Numbered from the stretch's first letter, positions 53,555 to 63,283 are shown. The stretch is DNA of 64,000 nucleotides from JAIOHN01 sp038258185 (GCA_038258185.1 JBBSQD010000003.1:5526-69525); one strand, 5' to 3'. Notes: generated from the sequence alone by a model not told the origin. Translations and numbers: made by a program.

Positions 53555-56500
53555 ATGCAGCCGACTGAGCAGCAGCGCAAAGCCATTGACCTGCACGACC
53601 AGAATCTGATTGTGGTGGCCGGTGCCGGGTCGGGCAAGACCTGGGTGCTGGTCGAACGTTACCTGGCGTTGCTGGATAACAATCCCGATTGGGGATTAAA
53701 TCAACTGGTGGCGATTACCTTTACGCGCAAGGCGGCACAGGAAATGCGTGACCGCGTGCGGCAGGCGCTGGAAGGGCGTTACCAGACCGCGATAAATGAC
53801 GCCGCTCGGGCGATCTGGGCGCGGCGCTTATCGAGCATGGATACGGCACGGATTGATACGATTCACGGCCTGTGTGCGGCTATTTTGCGGGCGAATGCGG
53901 CAGAAGCCCAGCTCGACCCGGATTTCGAGGTGCTGGACGAAACCGAGGCGCATATCCTGTTGGGGGACACGCTCGAAACAGTCTTGAATCAACTGGTCGA
54001 TACCCGTGATCCGGCGCTGGATTTATTCCGCGAATATGACGCTTACGCCCTGCAACAAACCCTGCGCAATCACATCAGCACCGAACTGGCCGACCTGCCA
54101 GACAATACCGACTGGATGGCCTTGTGGACAGCGGAATGGGAGCAATCCGCGCTGCAAGAAATTCAGATGCTTCTGGAAAATGTTGAGTTTACGACAGCCG
54201 CAAACTGGCAGCCTGATTCCCTGCCGGATGAACATACTGAAGATAAGCTGTTGGCGGTCTGGCTCGATTGCCATCTGGGACTAGAGAGATTATTCAGCGC
54301 TGCCAGCCAAGGGGATGTTGCCACTTGTTCCGCCGCGCTGCAAGCACTGGGTAGTGGAATAAAAATTAATGTGGGTAGCGCTGGATCATGGGGCAGTAAA
54401 GAAGCGCTGCGCGAAGTCAAAGATACGCTCGACTTTATCCGCGAGTGCGTCAGAAATTCGCTGAAATCTTTGGGCGACCCTCCCGGCGAACTCGATCTGC
54501 GTGCGGCACGGTATTTACCCCACTGGCACCGTTTAATCCGGCAGATGCAGGCGGCTTATCGTCAGGCCAAGCAGGAACGCGCCGCGCTGGATTTCGATGA
54601 TTTGGAACAGCGCACCAGTGCCTTATTAAGCGGCCATGAAGCGGTACGCTTGCGCTATCGGGACAAAGAATTTCGCCATCTGATGGTCGATGAATTTCAG
54701 GACACCAACGCCCGCCAATGGGAGATTGTCCGATCACTGGCTGACCCCGCGCAGCCCGGCAGCCTGTTTGTCGTCGGCGATCAGAAGCAGAGCATTTATG
54801 CTTTTCGCGGCGCTGATGTCCGCGTGTTTGGAGAGGTTCGGCAGGAAATCGCGCGTTTGGGCGGCGATGAGGTCGCGCTGGCGCGATCATTCCGTACCCA
54901 TCAGCCGCTTGTGGATGGCTTTAACGCCTTATTTGCGCACATCCTCACCCGTTCCGATGATCCCTACATCCGAGCCTATGAAACCGATCTCGACACGCCG
55001 ATGGAAGCCGCCCGTTTGGATGCGCCCTCTGACCATCCCGCGCTGGAAGTGCTGCTGGTGGACAGCGATGCGGTTAAGGATAGTGAAACGGCACGGCGCT
55101 GGGAAGCCTACGAAATTGCCCGGCGCTTGCAGCAGTTGGTCGCCGATGATGTACCGATTTTCGATAAAAAGGCGCAGGTTCATCGTCCCATACAATACGA
55201 CGATATGGTGCTGTTGTTCCAGTCGATGAGCAATATCACGCTGTATGAAGAGGTGTTCAAGGCGCTGAAACTGCCGTTTGTGACCGTGGCGGGAAAAGGC
55301 TATTACGACCGGCAGGAAGTCTGGGATCTGATCAATCTGCTGCGGGGATTGTATAACCCGCTGGATAATCTCGCGCTGGCAAGTGCCTTACGCTCACCCT
55401 TGTTTGGACTCAGTGACGATGCGCTGCTGGCGCTGCGGCTGCTGCGCGCTGCAGGTGGAGAACGTCTGTCGCTGCGTGACGCCCTGAATCACGCTGATGC
55501 TTTACCCGCCAACGAGCATGATCTGGTGGCGTTTGCTGCGGACTGTCTGACTGAATTGGAAGCGTTGGCGGGGCGCGTGACCATCTCCGAACTGTTACGG
55601 GCTGCACTGGTACGGACGGGCTATCTGGCGACTTTAAGTGCTTTGCCGGATGGGGCACGGCGGCGTGGCAATATCGAGAAGCTGCTGGATAAAGCGGAAA
55701 GCAGCGGCAAGGTGACTTTGGGCGCATTCTCGCAATATCTGGAAGACCTGAGCGCCAGCGAAGCGCGTGAAGGCGAGGCTGCGCTGGATATTACCGGCTC
55801 GGTCACGCTGATGTCGGTGCATAAGAGTAAAGGGCTGGAATATCCGCTGGTGGTGCTGGTCGATAGCACGTGGGAGAGCGGGAATTGGGGCAGCGATCTG
55901 TTGCTGCGCCGCGATGAAGGCTGGTTGGCCTGTCGCGTCTATGACGAGGCTGAAGCCAAAGCGGTGGATACCTTTGCTTACCGGCAGGCCAAGCGCCTCA
56001 ATGACCTGCGTGAAGGTGCTGAACGCAAACGTCTGTTGTATGTCGCGGCGACTCGTGCGCAGGACTATCTGCTGGTAACGGGCAGAGTATCGCAGAATCA
56101 AGGTGGAATCTGGAAAATGGGCGGCTGGCTCACTTTGTTGGATGGCGCTTTGAACCTGAGCGAGCATTTGCAATCTGGCGAGCAATTCATGGATTATGAC
56201 TGGGGGCGGGTACAACTAACGCTGCAAGATACGCCTCCCGACGAAGCGGTTTATCGGCTGAATGAGGCTGCTGGCAGCGCTTGGGATAGCGCGGCCATCC
56301 AGGCTGCTCAACCGCTTCCCGGCGAGATGACCCAACCCGCGCTGCTGCGTCAGGTCAGGGTAGATCGTACCGCCGGCGCGCGGCATCTGTCCGTTACGCA
56401 GATTGCTGATTTAGGCGCGGCCAGCGTTTATAAACATAGTGAAGTCTACCGCCAGCGCTTTTTACGCAGCGTTTTGCACGATGCCCCGGCGCGGATTGAA

Positions 56501-57112
56501 TCGGCAGTGCGCGAACCGAATTATCGGCGTTTGATTGGCGAGATTGTACATGAGGCTTTGCACTGGTGGCGCTTCCCCAATGACGAAGACCAGCTTACTG
56601 ATTTGCTGGAAAGTTATGCCTGGGAACAGGGGATTGTCGACCCGTCCAAACGTCAGGAAGCGGTTGATAGTGCCAGCCGGTTACTGACCGATTTTCAGAA
56701 ATCAGAAGTGTATGCCTGGGTAGCCAACTCGCGCGTGCAGTACCGCGAACTGCCGTTTATTTACCAGACCGATCAGCGCATTATTCACGGGATTATTGAT
56801 CTGCTGCTGCAACGCGCTGATGGCGTGTGGACGATTATTGATTACAAAACGTCCGCGGTGTATGGCTCAGTTCTGCCGGATCAACCATCGGATGAGGACA
56901 TTCGCCAGCATGCGCGGCGTTATCATTTACAGGTGGGCGCTTATGCCGCGGCGGTACAGCGTCAACTGCGTGATGCGCTAAAAGTGGACGTTGATGACAT
57001 TGAAGTGTATATTCATTACATTCGTTACCAGCGCACCATCCGCGTGAGCAGGGCGGAGTGGGAACCGGCGCTGGCGAATCTCAACGATCTTATTGGTAGT
57101 GTGATCGGATAA
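53555..57112 (+). CDS. addA: AddA-type UvrD-family helicase-nuclease
   Basis: An 1185-residue superfamily 1A helicase. Walker A VVAGAGSGKTW (20-30), motif Ia ITFTRKAAQEMRDRV, Walker B VDEFQDTN, motif III VVGDQKQSIYAFRGA and motif VI LLYVAATRAQDYL are all present. The C-terminal nuclease shows HEALHWW and WTIIDYKTSAVYG with Asp and Asp-x-Lys. A helicase and a nuclease in both subunits is the mark of AddAB rather than RecBCD. AGGA precedes the ATG. The gene lies 6 bp after addB and 7 bp before a membrane-protein gene. Confidence 0.94.
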   Translation: MQPTEQQRKAIDLHDQNLIVVAGAGSGKTWVLVERYLALLDNNPDWGLNQLVAITFTRKAAQEMRDRVRQALEGRYQTAINDAARAIWARRLSSMDTARIDTIHGLCAAILRANAAEAQLDPDFEVLDETEAHILLGDTLETVLNQLVDTRDPALDLFREYDAYALQQTLRNHISTELADLPDNTDWMALWTAEWEQSALQEIQMLLENVEFTTAANWQPDSLPDEHTEDKLLAVWLDCHLGLERLFSAASQGDVATCSAALQALGSGIKINVGSAGSWGSKEALREVKDTLDFIRECVRNSLKSLGDPPGELDLRAARYLPHWHRLIRQMQAAYRQAKQERAALDFDDLEQRTSALLSGHEAVRLRYRDKEFRHLMVDEFQDTNARQWEIVRSLADPAQPGSLFVVGDQKQSIYAFRGADVRVFGEVRQEIARLGGDEVALARSFRTHQPLVDGFNALFAHILTRSDDPYIRAYETDLDTPMEAARLDAPSDHPALEVLLVDSDAVKDSETARRWEAYEIARRLQQLVADDVPIFDKKAQVHRPIQYDDMVLLFQSMSNITLYEEVFKALKLPFVTVAGKGYYDRQEVWDLINLLRGLYNPLDNLALASALRSPLFGLSDDALLALRLLRAAGGERLSLRDALNHADALPANEHDLVAFAADCLTELEALAGRVTISELLRAALVRTGYLATLSALPDGARRRGNIEKLLDKAESSGKVTLGAFSQYLEDLSASEAREGEAALDITGSVTLMSVHKSKGLEYPLVVLVDSTWESGNWGSDLLLRRDEGWLACRVYDEAEAKAVDTFAYRQAKRLNDLREGAERKRLLYVAATRAQDYLLVTGRVSQNQGGIWKMGGWLTLLDGALNLSEHLQSGEQFMDYDWGRVQLTLQDTPPDEAVYRLNEAAGSAWDSAAIQAAQPLPGEMTQPALLRQVRVDRTAGARHLSVTQIADLGAASVYKHSEVYRQRFLRSVLHDAPARIESAVREPNYRRLIGEIVHEALHWWRFPNDEDQLTDLLESYAWEQGIVDPSKRQEAVDSASRLLTDFQKSEVYAWVANSRVQYRELPFIYQTDQRIIHGIIDLLLQRADGVWTIIDYKTSAVYGSVLPDQPSDEDIRQHARRYHLQVGAYAAAVQRQLRDALKVDVDDIEVYIHYIRYQRTIRVSRAEWEPALANLNDLIGSVIG

Positions 57113-57119
57113 CAGACTT

Positions 57120-58091
57120 ATGCTGCAACGTCTCGCCATCCAATTACCCGATTGGGCCCAGCGAAGCCACCCGATTCTCAGTTATGAATTAAACAGATCG
57201 GCACAACTCACCCGGCGCGCACGCTATTTCCGAGCCTTTCAGGTTGTATTTATAGGTCTGGTGCTGTCGGTGGGCGGTTATATGATTGCCACCCGTTTAC
57301 TGACGCAATCCCCCGGTAATAACATCACCGAATCCGCACTGGCGATTGTCTACTGGCCGCTGTTGCTGTTACAGGTGGGCATGCGCGTCGGCGCGGTGCT
57401 GCTGACCGGCAGCGTCGTCAGTGAGGAAGTGCGCCGTCAGACATGGGACAATCTGCGGGCGACAGCCGGTGGCGCAGAACTGACTTTGCGCACACGCTGG
57501 GCAGCGGTGTTTTACAAAATGCGCGGCCTGCTGATTATTGTCACCGCGATTCGTGCTCTGTTGATTTTTGGCATTCTCTATGATCTCACAGCGTTTCAGG
57601 GACGCTATCTCGATTTGCTGATTAACGGCATTGTGCCGGATGTTGCGCTGCCGATTGCGGCTGTGCTGCTGGCGTTTTTCATGACTTCCAGCCTGTTACT
57701 CCCTCTGACCGGAATCGGTCTGGATGCTGCGGTTGGCCTGCTGATTGCGGCTTATTTCCAGCAGCGGACTTATGCTACGCTGGCGCAAATTCTGTGGATT
57801 GGCCTGCGCGTCCTGCTGGCGGTTGGCCTGGTTTTTGCCGCGACAGAATTTATTAACGGCAATGTGGCCGAAGCCAGTGATGCTAGTGCATGGTTGCTGA
57901 TGGGTAGTTTTGCCGCAATCAGCGACTGGGGGCTGGCTTTCCTCAACCTGGGCTTTTATGGCGAAATCTGGGCGACAATCCCGTTAGGTGTGTTTATGGG
58001 GCTGGTGTTGCTGTTGTTCTCGATGGTGCAGGCGATGGTGACTGATTGGCTGTTGGGCGTGGCGGTACGGGTGGCGGAGCGTAAAGGCTGA
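57120..58091 (+). CDS. Polytopic membrane protein of unknown function
   Basis: A 323-residue protein with about seven transmembrane helices. The pattern GSVVSEEVRRQTWDNLRATA in the first cytoplasmic loop resembles the loop of ABC-2-type permeases (VSEE.R..TWD.L..T), so it may be a permease-like protein, although no ATPase gene is near. It is the last gene of the operon beginning at 48930 and starts 7 bp after addA, so shared transcription is clear but a shared function is not. Confidence 0.75.
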   Translation: MLQRLAIQLPDWAQRSHPILSYELNRSAQLTRRARYFRAFQVVFIGLVLSVGGYMIATRLLTQSPGNNITESALAIVYWPLLLLQVGMRVGAVLLTGSVVSEEVRRQTWDNLRATAGGAELTLRTRWAAVFYKMRGLLIIVTAIRALLIFGILYDLTAFQGRYLDLLINGIVPDVALPIAAVLLAFFMTSSLLLPLTGIGLDAAVGLLIAAYFQQRTYATLAQILWIGLRVLLAVGLVFAATEFINGNVAEASDASAWLLMGSFAAISDWGLAFLNLGFYGEIWATIPLGVFMGLVLLLFSMVQAMVTDWLLGVAVRVAERKG

Positions 58092-58122
58092 CACATTCGC
58101 ATCAGCCTGTTGATTGCCTTAT

Positions 58123-58500
58123 CTACAGCGCTTTTTCCGAGATGATATAACTGGCTGTGGCGGCATTACTCGCCAGCGGCACATCATACACATTACAGAT
58201 GCGCAGCAGCGACTGAATATCCGGGTCGTGCGGCTGTTTTTCCAGCGGGTCGACAAAGAAAAATACCGCCTCAATTTTACCCTCGGCCACCATCGCGCTG
58301 ATCTGCACATCACCGCCTTTGGGGCCAGACAGCATCAATTGCACATTCAGATTGGCTTTTTCCTGAAGTAAGCGCCCTGTTGTAAAGGTGGCAACCAGTT
58401 CGTAACGCTCTAAAACGGACTTAAAAGCCAGTGCGAAGGCGATCATATCCGCCTTTTTGCCATCGTGGGCGATCAGCGCGAGTGTTTTTGGATCATCCAT
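58123..58500 (-). CDS. mgsA: Methylglyoxal synthase
   Basis: A 125-residue enzyme converting dihydroxyacetone phosphate to methylglyoxal and phosphate, a bypass when sugar phosphates build up. It shows LIAHDGKKADMI with Asp13, the phosphate-binding LMLSGPKGGDVQ with catalytic Asp64, FVDPLEKQPHDPDIQSLLRI with His91 and Asp92/94, and NAATASYII at the end; these mark positions. The length is short but normal for the family. It is followed on the same strand, 39 bp upstream, by the GT4 gene. Its presence fits the glycogen metabolism in the window. Confidence 0.95.
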   Translation of the reverse strand: MDDPKTLALIAHDGKKADMIAFALAFKSVLERYELVATFTTGRLLQEKANLNVQLMLSGPKGGDVQISAMVAEGKIEAVFFFVDPLEKQPHDPDIQSLLRICNVYDVPLASNAATASYIISEKAL

Positions 58501-58539
58501 AAATGTGTGTTCCTCTGCGTATGGTACAACCTGTGAAGG

Positions 58540-59841
58540 TTATTTACCGCGGTTAAACAGGGTGGATAAATTCAGGCCGGTGTCCAGATGATACATGCGG
58601 GTCATGCGCTCGTTCAGCACAACCGCTTCCCGATAATGCGTTTCCAGTTCAGACAGCACCGTCTCCCAGGGTCTTTGCGCGGCGATCAGGCGGGCTTTGA
58701 AAGCCATTTGCTCACGCAGAGCCGGATTCGCCCGCAGTTCCAGCACAGCGCGGGCAAATGCTGACGGGTCAGCAGGGCAAATATACCCTGTCTCCCCTTC
58801 GATCACCAGATCTGCCACCCCACCCTCGTTAATGACCACACTCGGCAGACCGGAGGCCATCGCTTCCTGTACAACCTGGCCGAATGTCTCCCGCGCCCCG
58901 GTAAATGTGAAGACATCCGCGCTGGCAAAAGCATTCGACAGATCATTTCCATACAGGTAGCCCATGAAATAGGTCTGGGTGCCGGCAAACTGATTTTCCA
59001 GTTCCTCGCGTAAAGCCCCATCACCGATGATTGTCAGCGCGACCCCCGGTGTTCGGGCGACTTCCAGCAGTAAATCGACACGTTTTTCATTCGCCAGCCG
59101 CCCGACATAGACGCAGATGAGCGAGTCGGGATCGCGGCCATTGAGCAGTTTTTTGCGCCATTGAACGCTGCGATGCAGTGGGCTAAAACGCTGGCTGTTG
59201 ACGCCACGTCCCCATGTACGCAACCGATGGAAGCCCCAGCCGCGCAGTTGATTGAGCGTGTACTGCGACGGAACCAGCGTCACATGGCAGCCGTTGTGGA
59301 TGTAGCGCAGCCATTCGCGCACCGCGCCGGAAAATACATTCCAGCCATAATCCTGACTGTAACCGGGCAGATCAGTCTGGTAATTGGCGACAATCGGGAC
59401 ATTGCGCAGTCGACCCGTCAGCATGCCCCCCATTGATAATACTGCCGGGCTGAACATATGAATTAAATCCGGGTTAAATTCTTCCAGCTTGGTCATGACC
59501 GTGGGCGTCGGCAGCGCCATACGCGTTTCCGGCGCGGAGGGCATACTCAGCGAGGGCATAGGAATCACTTTGGTGTTGCCGATAGCGGTCGGGGACGTAT
59601 CCGGCGCGAATACCAGCACCTCGCGCCCGGTCTGCTGGAGGTAGCGCAGGGTCAGAAAAGCCGTTTTCGACACGCCATCCACTTTGGGCAGGAAGGCTTC
59701 GGCAATGATGGCGACCCGTTTTACCGGGGCCAGTTCAATGGCTGGATTCGGTGGTGCGAGCGTGTATTCGTCGCCGAAAACCTGCTCGATCTGTTGTGGA
59801 TCAAACTGAGAGAGTGCATCGAGTAAGCGATGTTCACCCAT
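58540..59841 (-). CDS. GT4 family glycosyltransferase
   Basis: A 433-residue GT-B enzyme. The N-terminal half opens with VAIIAEAFLPKVDGVSKTAF and the C-terminal half carries the GT4 E-x7-E motif in RETFGQVVQEAMASGLPSVV, followed by EGETGYICP. The resemblance is closest to the GDP-mannose-dependent mannosyltransferases (MgtA/PimB group), which build glycolipids at the membrane; donor and acceptor are not certain. The start is the ATG at 59841 with AGGAGA 7 nt upstream; a GTG at 59883 would add 14 residues without a site. It is upstream of mgsA in the same direction. Confidence 0.88.
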   Translation of the reverse strand: MGEHRLLDALSQFDPQQIEQVFGDEYTLAPPNPAIELAPVKRVAIIAEAFLPKVDGVSKTAFLTLRYLQQTGREVLVFAPDTSPTAIGNTKVIPMPSLSMPSAPETRMALPTPTVMTKLEEFNPDLIHMFSPAVLSMGGMLTGRLRNVPIVANYQTDLPGYSQDYGWNVFSGAVREWLRYIHNGCHVTLVPSQYTLNQLRGWGFHRLRTWGRGVNSQRFSPLHRSVQWRKKLLNGRDPDSLICVYVGRLANEKRVDLLLEVARTPGVALTIIGDGALREELENQFAGTQTYFMGYLYGNDLSNAFASADVFTFTGARETFGQVVQEAMASGLPSVVINEGGVADLVIEGETGYICPADPSAFARAVLELRANPALREQMAFKARLIAAQRPWETVLSELETHYREAVVLNERMTRMYHLDTGLNLSTLFNRGK

Positions 59842-60020
59842 AGATATTTCTCCTGGCGCTGCAATATTCGTTTTTACTAACACCCGAAAGGGTTACAGGT
59901 GACGTCACATGACTGGTTGAGTGTTGGTTTTAACTTAATATTACATGAAAGATGGTGTTTGGAAATGCGACGAATGGGGAATCGCGTCATGGACATTATG
60001 CCAGGGTGCAGATCAGACAC

Positions 60021-60051
60021 AAAAAAGGGATGGCCGTTAAAAGCCATCCCT
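60021..60051 (-). terminator. Rho-independent terminator of the PHP gene
   Basis: AGGGATGGC (60026-60034) and GCCATCCCT (60043-60051) form a perfect 9-bp stem with an 8-nt loop. On the minus strand six T follow. It lies about 23 bp past the stop of the PHP gene. Confidence 0.85.
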
Positions 60052-60074
60052 GAGTGTTTTAAATTTTGTGGAGA

Positions 60075-60809
60075 TTAGGAACGTCCAAAACGCATCATAC
60101 GTGGTCGGTGACTGGCCGCGAAGCACGCAGCTTTCCGTTTGGTGCTGATGGGCAGTATGCGCAGATAATCGCTGATAGGCCAGGATACACCTTCAGCGAC
60201 AGTCTGGCCGTTGAGGATGGCCTCACGCAGTTCAGCGGCGGTGCTGCCTGCAAAGCGGGTTACGCCACAGCCGATGCTGCCAATCGAATGGGCATCACTG
60301 TTGCCGACCATCGTCATACCCAGTTTTGCCGCGGTGCGCCGTGCCATCCAGTTATTACCGGGTGTCGGTGTACCGGCATTATGCACTTCAATCGCATCCA
60401 GACCGCTGTCCTTCAAGGCCTGCGGGTGGCGCAGATAACGCTTCATCGCGTCCACGCTGACCAGCATTTCAAACGGATGGGCAATAATCGCGATGCCATT
60501 CTGTTCGTGGATAGCCGCCACCGTTTCTTCCAGTGACATCTTGGCGGGAATCGGCTTGGTGACCCACAGGGCGAGGATATGACCGCCTTCGCTGCTCACT
60601 TCAACCCCCGGCACAATATCAAAGGGATAGAGGTGACGATGTTCATAGGCCCATAAGCTGGCCTCCATCACATCATGATCGGTAATGGCAATAACATTTA
60701 ACTGAGCCTGTTCTGCGATATGATCCAGCACATCTTCAACACAATAAAAGCCATCACTGGCTGTGGTGTGCATATGCAGATCGGCACGACCTTGTAATTG
60801 GGTATCCAA
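60075..60809 (-). CDS. PHP-domain metal-dependent phosphoesterase
   Basis: A 244-residue protein of the PHP family. Metal-binding motifs in order: RADLHMHTTASDG (His12, His14, Asp19), AITDHD (His and Asp), EVSSEGGH, AHPFE, and GNSDAHSIGSIG near the end. Relatives are TrpH-like 5'-3' RNA/oligonucleotide phosphatases and other phosphoesterases; the substrate is unknown. The C-terminal 20 residues are basic (RILPISTKRKAACF). The start is TTG with AAAAGG before it. It has its own terminator and is divergent from the sensor gene at 61019. Confidence 0.9.
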   Translation of the reverse strand: MDTQLQGRADLHMHTTASDGFYCVEDVLDHIAEQAQLNVIAITDHDVMEASLWAYEHRHLYPFDIVPGVEVSSEGGHILALWVTKPIPAKMSLEETVAAIHEQNGIAIIAHPFEMLVSVDAMKRYLRHPQALKDSGLDAIEVHNAGTPTPGNNWMARRTAAKLGMTMVGNSDAHSIGSIGCGVTRFAGSTAAELREAILNGQTVAEGVSWPISDYLRILPISTKRKAACFAASHRPRMMRFGRS

Positions 60810-60925
60810 TTCTACCTTTTAACCTCGATCACTATCTTTTGTGGTGTATTCAGTATAACAGATTCTAATATACACCCGAATGCTTAACGAATCAGGGAAA
60901 AATTGTTAACCTTGCGGTAGAAAGC

Positions 60926-60959
60926 ATTGCGCATCGCCATAAAGCACCCTATGCGCAAT
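60926..60959 (+). promoter_or_regulatory. Inverted repeat upstream of the kinase-like sensor
   Basis: ATTGCGCAT (60926-60934) and ATGCGCAAT (60951-60959) form a perfect 9-bp inverted repeat with a 16-bp spacer, before a possible -10 TATACT at about 60975. It could be an operator for either divergent gene, or an mRNA hairpin. The gap 60810-61018 has no gene. Confidence 0.45.
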
Positions 60960-61018
60960 TCCTGGCAAGTAGCGTATACTTGACCACAATAGTGTCTGAA
61001 TTACGGAATTGATTGCTC

Positions 61019-63205
61019 ATGCAAACAAATCAGGGCCATTTTATGTCATGGCGTTGGCTGATGGCATTATCTTTGCTCGGCGCGTTGTTAATCGTGCTGA
61101 TGACAGCGGCTTATCTACTGGCAGGTGAATCCGGGCTGGATGCACAGGCGTGGCAGGCGAATGTGCTGCAGGAAAATAGCCGCATTCTCAATCAGCGGCT
61201 GTTGTTGGTTGCTGACGAACAGCGCCAGTATGCGCAGCGCATCGCCACGATGGATGATATTTTAGCGGATAACGAACCGGAAGCCCTGCGACAGGTCGCG
61301 GAGCAGGCCAATGCCAGCAGCCTGATTGTGATAGACGCGCAGGGTGTGGAGCAGGTGGGGTTATATCGCGCATCTGGAGAAGATACTTATAGCCAGCAGT
61401 CCGGCACAAACTGGAGCGGCGAACCGCTGATCGAAACGTTGCTAAGCGATGGTAAGCCGCATTCTGGTCTTCTTCAGGGTGTGGATGGTCGCGTGTTGTA
61501 TAGCGGTGTTCCGATTGATTCTGGTAACGGCGTTGAAGGCGCGGTGCTGGTCGGCCAGCCAGTGAATGACCTGCTCAATAATCTGCTGGAAAGCGCGGCA
61601 GTCGATCTGGTATTTTATGACGCGAATCAGCAGTTGGTGTATGCCACGCTCGATGCAGGCGCAAATGGGAATCCCGGCCTGCCTGCGGACCTGACCACAA
61701 ACGCGCAACCTGTAAATGTGAACGGGCAGGCTTATACCGCCGTCTATCAACCGGTGACTTTTGACAGCGATACTATCGGCACACTGGCGATACTCATGCC
61801 GCAAGCCGCAGCGGATGGCAGCGCGATTTCCCGCCAGACGACCGGCCTGCTGCTGGCGGGACTGGTAGCTTTAGTCATTATCGGCGTGTTCCTGCTGATT
61901 AACCGTTTTATGGGGCAGGTGGCGCAGGTGACGCGCACCGCAGAAGCACTCGCGGCTGGCGAGATTACGGCGCGGACGAATATGCGCCCCAATAACGAAA
62001 TGGGCCGGCTGGGATATGCGCTCGATCAATATGCGACCCTGGCCGAAGAACGCCAGGATGTGCTGCGCGCCGACCTGCGTCGTCAGCGCCGTGAAGTGAC
62101 CTATCTGCTGTCCGTGCTGGAATCGCTGCCGGATGGGGCAGTGGTGCTGGACATGGACGGTCACGTGCTGATGATGAACGAACGCGCTCGCACGCTGCTG
62201 GGGTCGCAGCAGGTAGATCAGGAAAAGGACATGCAGGCGCTGACTGCACTGGTAACGGATATGCTGGGGCCATCGCTGGCACCGGGAATTTATTCATTAG
62301 GCAGTCCGCACCGGCTGGATGTGGACGGTCATTTGCTGAGCGCCCAGGCTGCCGCCGTCATGACGCTGACGCATCAGAGGATTGGCACCGTGGTGATGCT
62401 GCGCGATATCACCGAAGAAGTCCGCCGGGAACGCAACCGTGAGCAGATGCTGGCGCAGATCACGCAGGAAGTCGAACAACCGCTGGCGGCTACCGCCAAC
62501 CGTGCCCAGCAAAAACAGGATGCGGGTTTGCAGGACTTCGCCCGCGAGATGAAACAACACGCGCTGTCGCTGCACAAGCTGGTGCTGGAAATGCGCGAAC
62601 TGACCAATCACGACGTTGATGACTTGCCGGAAAACAGCCAGCAGATGATCGCGCTGGATACACTGGTTTGGTCGGTGGCGAATGAATGGCGACAGATCGC
62701 GCAGGCCAATAACGTCACACTGCATGTGATGATTGATAAAAACGGTTTGCAGGTGCCGGGAAATGAACGCCGTTTGCGCTGGGCGTTGGGCAATCTGGTC
62801 GATAATGCCATCAAGTACACCCCACCCGGTGGAGATCTGACACTGGAAATCCGTGAAGACACCAGCGAGGACATGGCGCATCTGCGCATCCGCGATAATG
62901 GTGTCGGCATTGTCCGCGAAGAACTCCCACTCGTTTTTGATCGTTTCTATCGGGGCAATCCGGTCACGAAAGAGGGACGCGTGCTGCGTGTGCCGGGGAC
63001 AGGTCAGGGACTGAGCACTGCGCGGCAGATTTTCGAGGCGCACGGCGGCACCCTGCACATCAAGAGTCGGCAGGCTGTCGGCACTGCGGCCTACATCACG
63101 CTGCCTATGGTGGAGAGTGCTGCCCCTGTAGAGCAGGTGTTGAATGATGAACTGGATGATGAAACCGCGCAGATTGATACGCTCAAAACACGCGAACTCA
63201 GTTAG
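61019..63205 (+). CDS. Membrane sensor with histidine-kinase fold but no phosphoacceptor histidine
   Basis: A 728-residue protein. Transmembrane helices (about 12-33 and 283-303) flank an external sensing domain. A HAMP-like linker and a PAS domain (about 365-465) follow. In the dimerisation domain, where kinases have ISHELRTPL, this one has ITQEVEQPL: the histidine is a Gln (codon 62465-62467). The ATPase domain looks intact: NLVDNAIKYTPPGGD, DNGVGI, FDRFYRG and GTGQGLS. It may be a pseudokinase or a partner of another kinase. I use the ATG at 61019; an ATG at 61043 with AGGG before it is an equally good start. It converges on the cytochrome gene. Confidence 0.86.
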   Translation: MQTNQGHFMSWRWLMALSLLGALLIVLMTAAYLLAGESGLDAQAWQANVLQENSRILNQRLLLVADEQRQYAQRIATMDDILADNEPEALRQVAEQANASSLIVIDAQGVEQVGLYRASGEDTYSQQSGTNWSGEPLIETLLSDGKPHSGLLQGVDGRVLYSGVPIDSGNGVEGAVLVGQPVNDLLNNLLESAAVDLVFYDANQQLVYATLDAGANGNPGLPADLTTNAQPVNVNGQAYTAVYQPVTFDSDTIGTLAILMPQAAADGSAISRQTTGLLLAGLVALVIIGVFLLINRFMGQVAQVTRTAEALAAGEITARTNMRPNNEMGRLGYALDQYATLAEERQDVLRADLRRQRREVTYLLSVLESLPDGAVVLDMDGHVLMMNERARTLLGSQQVDQEKDMQALTALVTDMLGPSLAPGIYSLGSPHRLDVDGHLLSAQAAAVMTLTHQRIGTVVMLRDITEEVRRERNREQMLAQITQEVEQPLAATANRAQQKQDAGLQDFAREMKQHALSLHKLVLEMRELTNHDVDDLPENSQQMIALDTLVWSVANEWRQIAQANNVTLHVMIDKNGLQVPGNERRLRWALGNLVDNAIKYTPPGGDLTLEIREDTSEDMAHLRIRDNGVGIVREELPLVFDRFYRGNPVTKEGRVLRVPGTGQGLSTARQIFEAHGGTLHIKSRQAVGTAAYITLPMVESAAPVEQVLNDELDDETAQIDTLKTRELS

Positions 63206-63231
63206 GTCTTGTTTCTGAATGAGCATAACGC

Positions 63232-63261
63232 ATAAGGGACATGGCGCGCCATGTCCCTTAT
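63232..63261. repeat. Perfect 30-bp palindrome
   Basis: ATAAGGGACATGGCG is followed directly by its exact reverse complement CGCCATGTCCCTTAT. It shares the GGACATGG..CCATGTCC core with 15904-15933 and, like 15069-15118, sits between two converging genes. Confidence 0.8.
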
Positions 63262-63283
63262 AAATTACGTGCCTGATGCGATT

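Noticed and set aside
62297..63226. Minus-strand ORF of 309 codons
   Set aside because: It is antisense to the sensor gene, which has clear ATPase motifs; the antisense protein has no recognisable domain.
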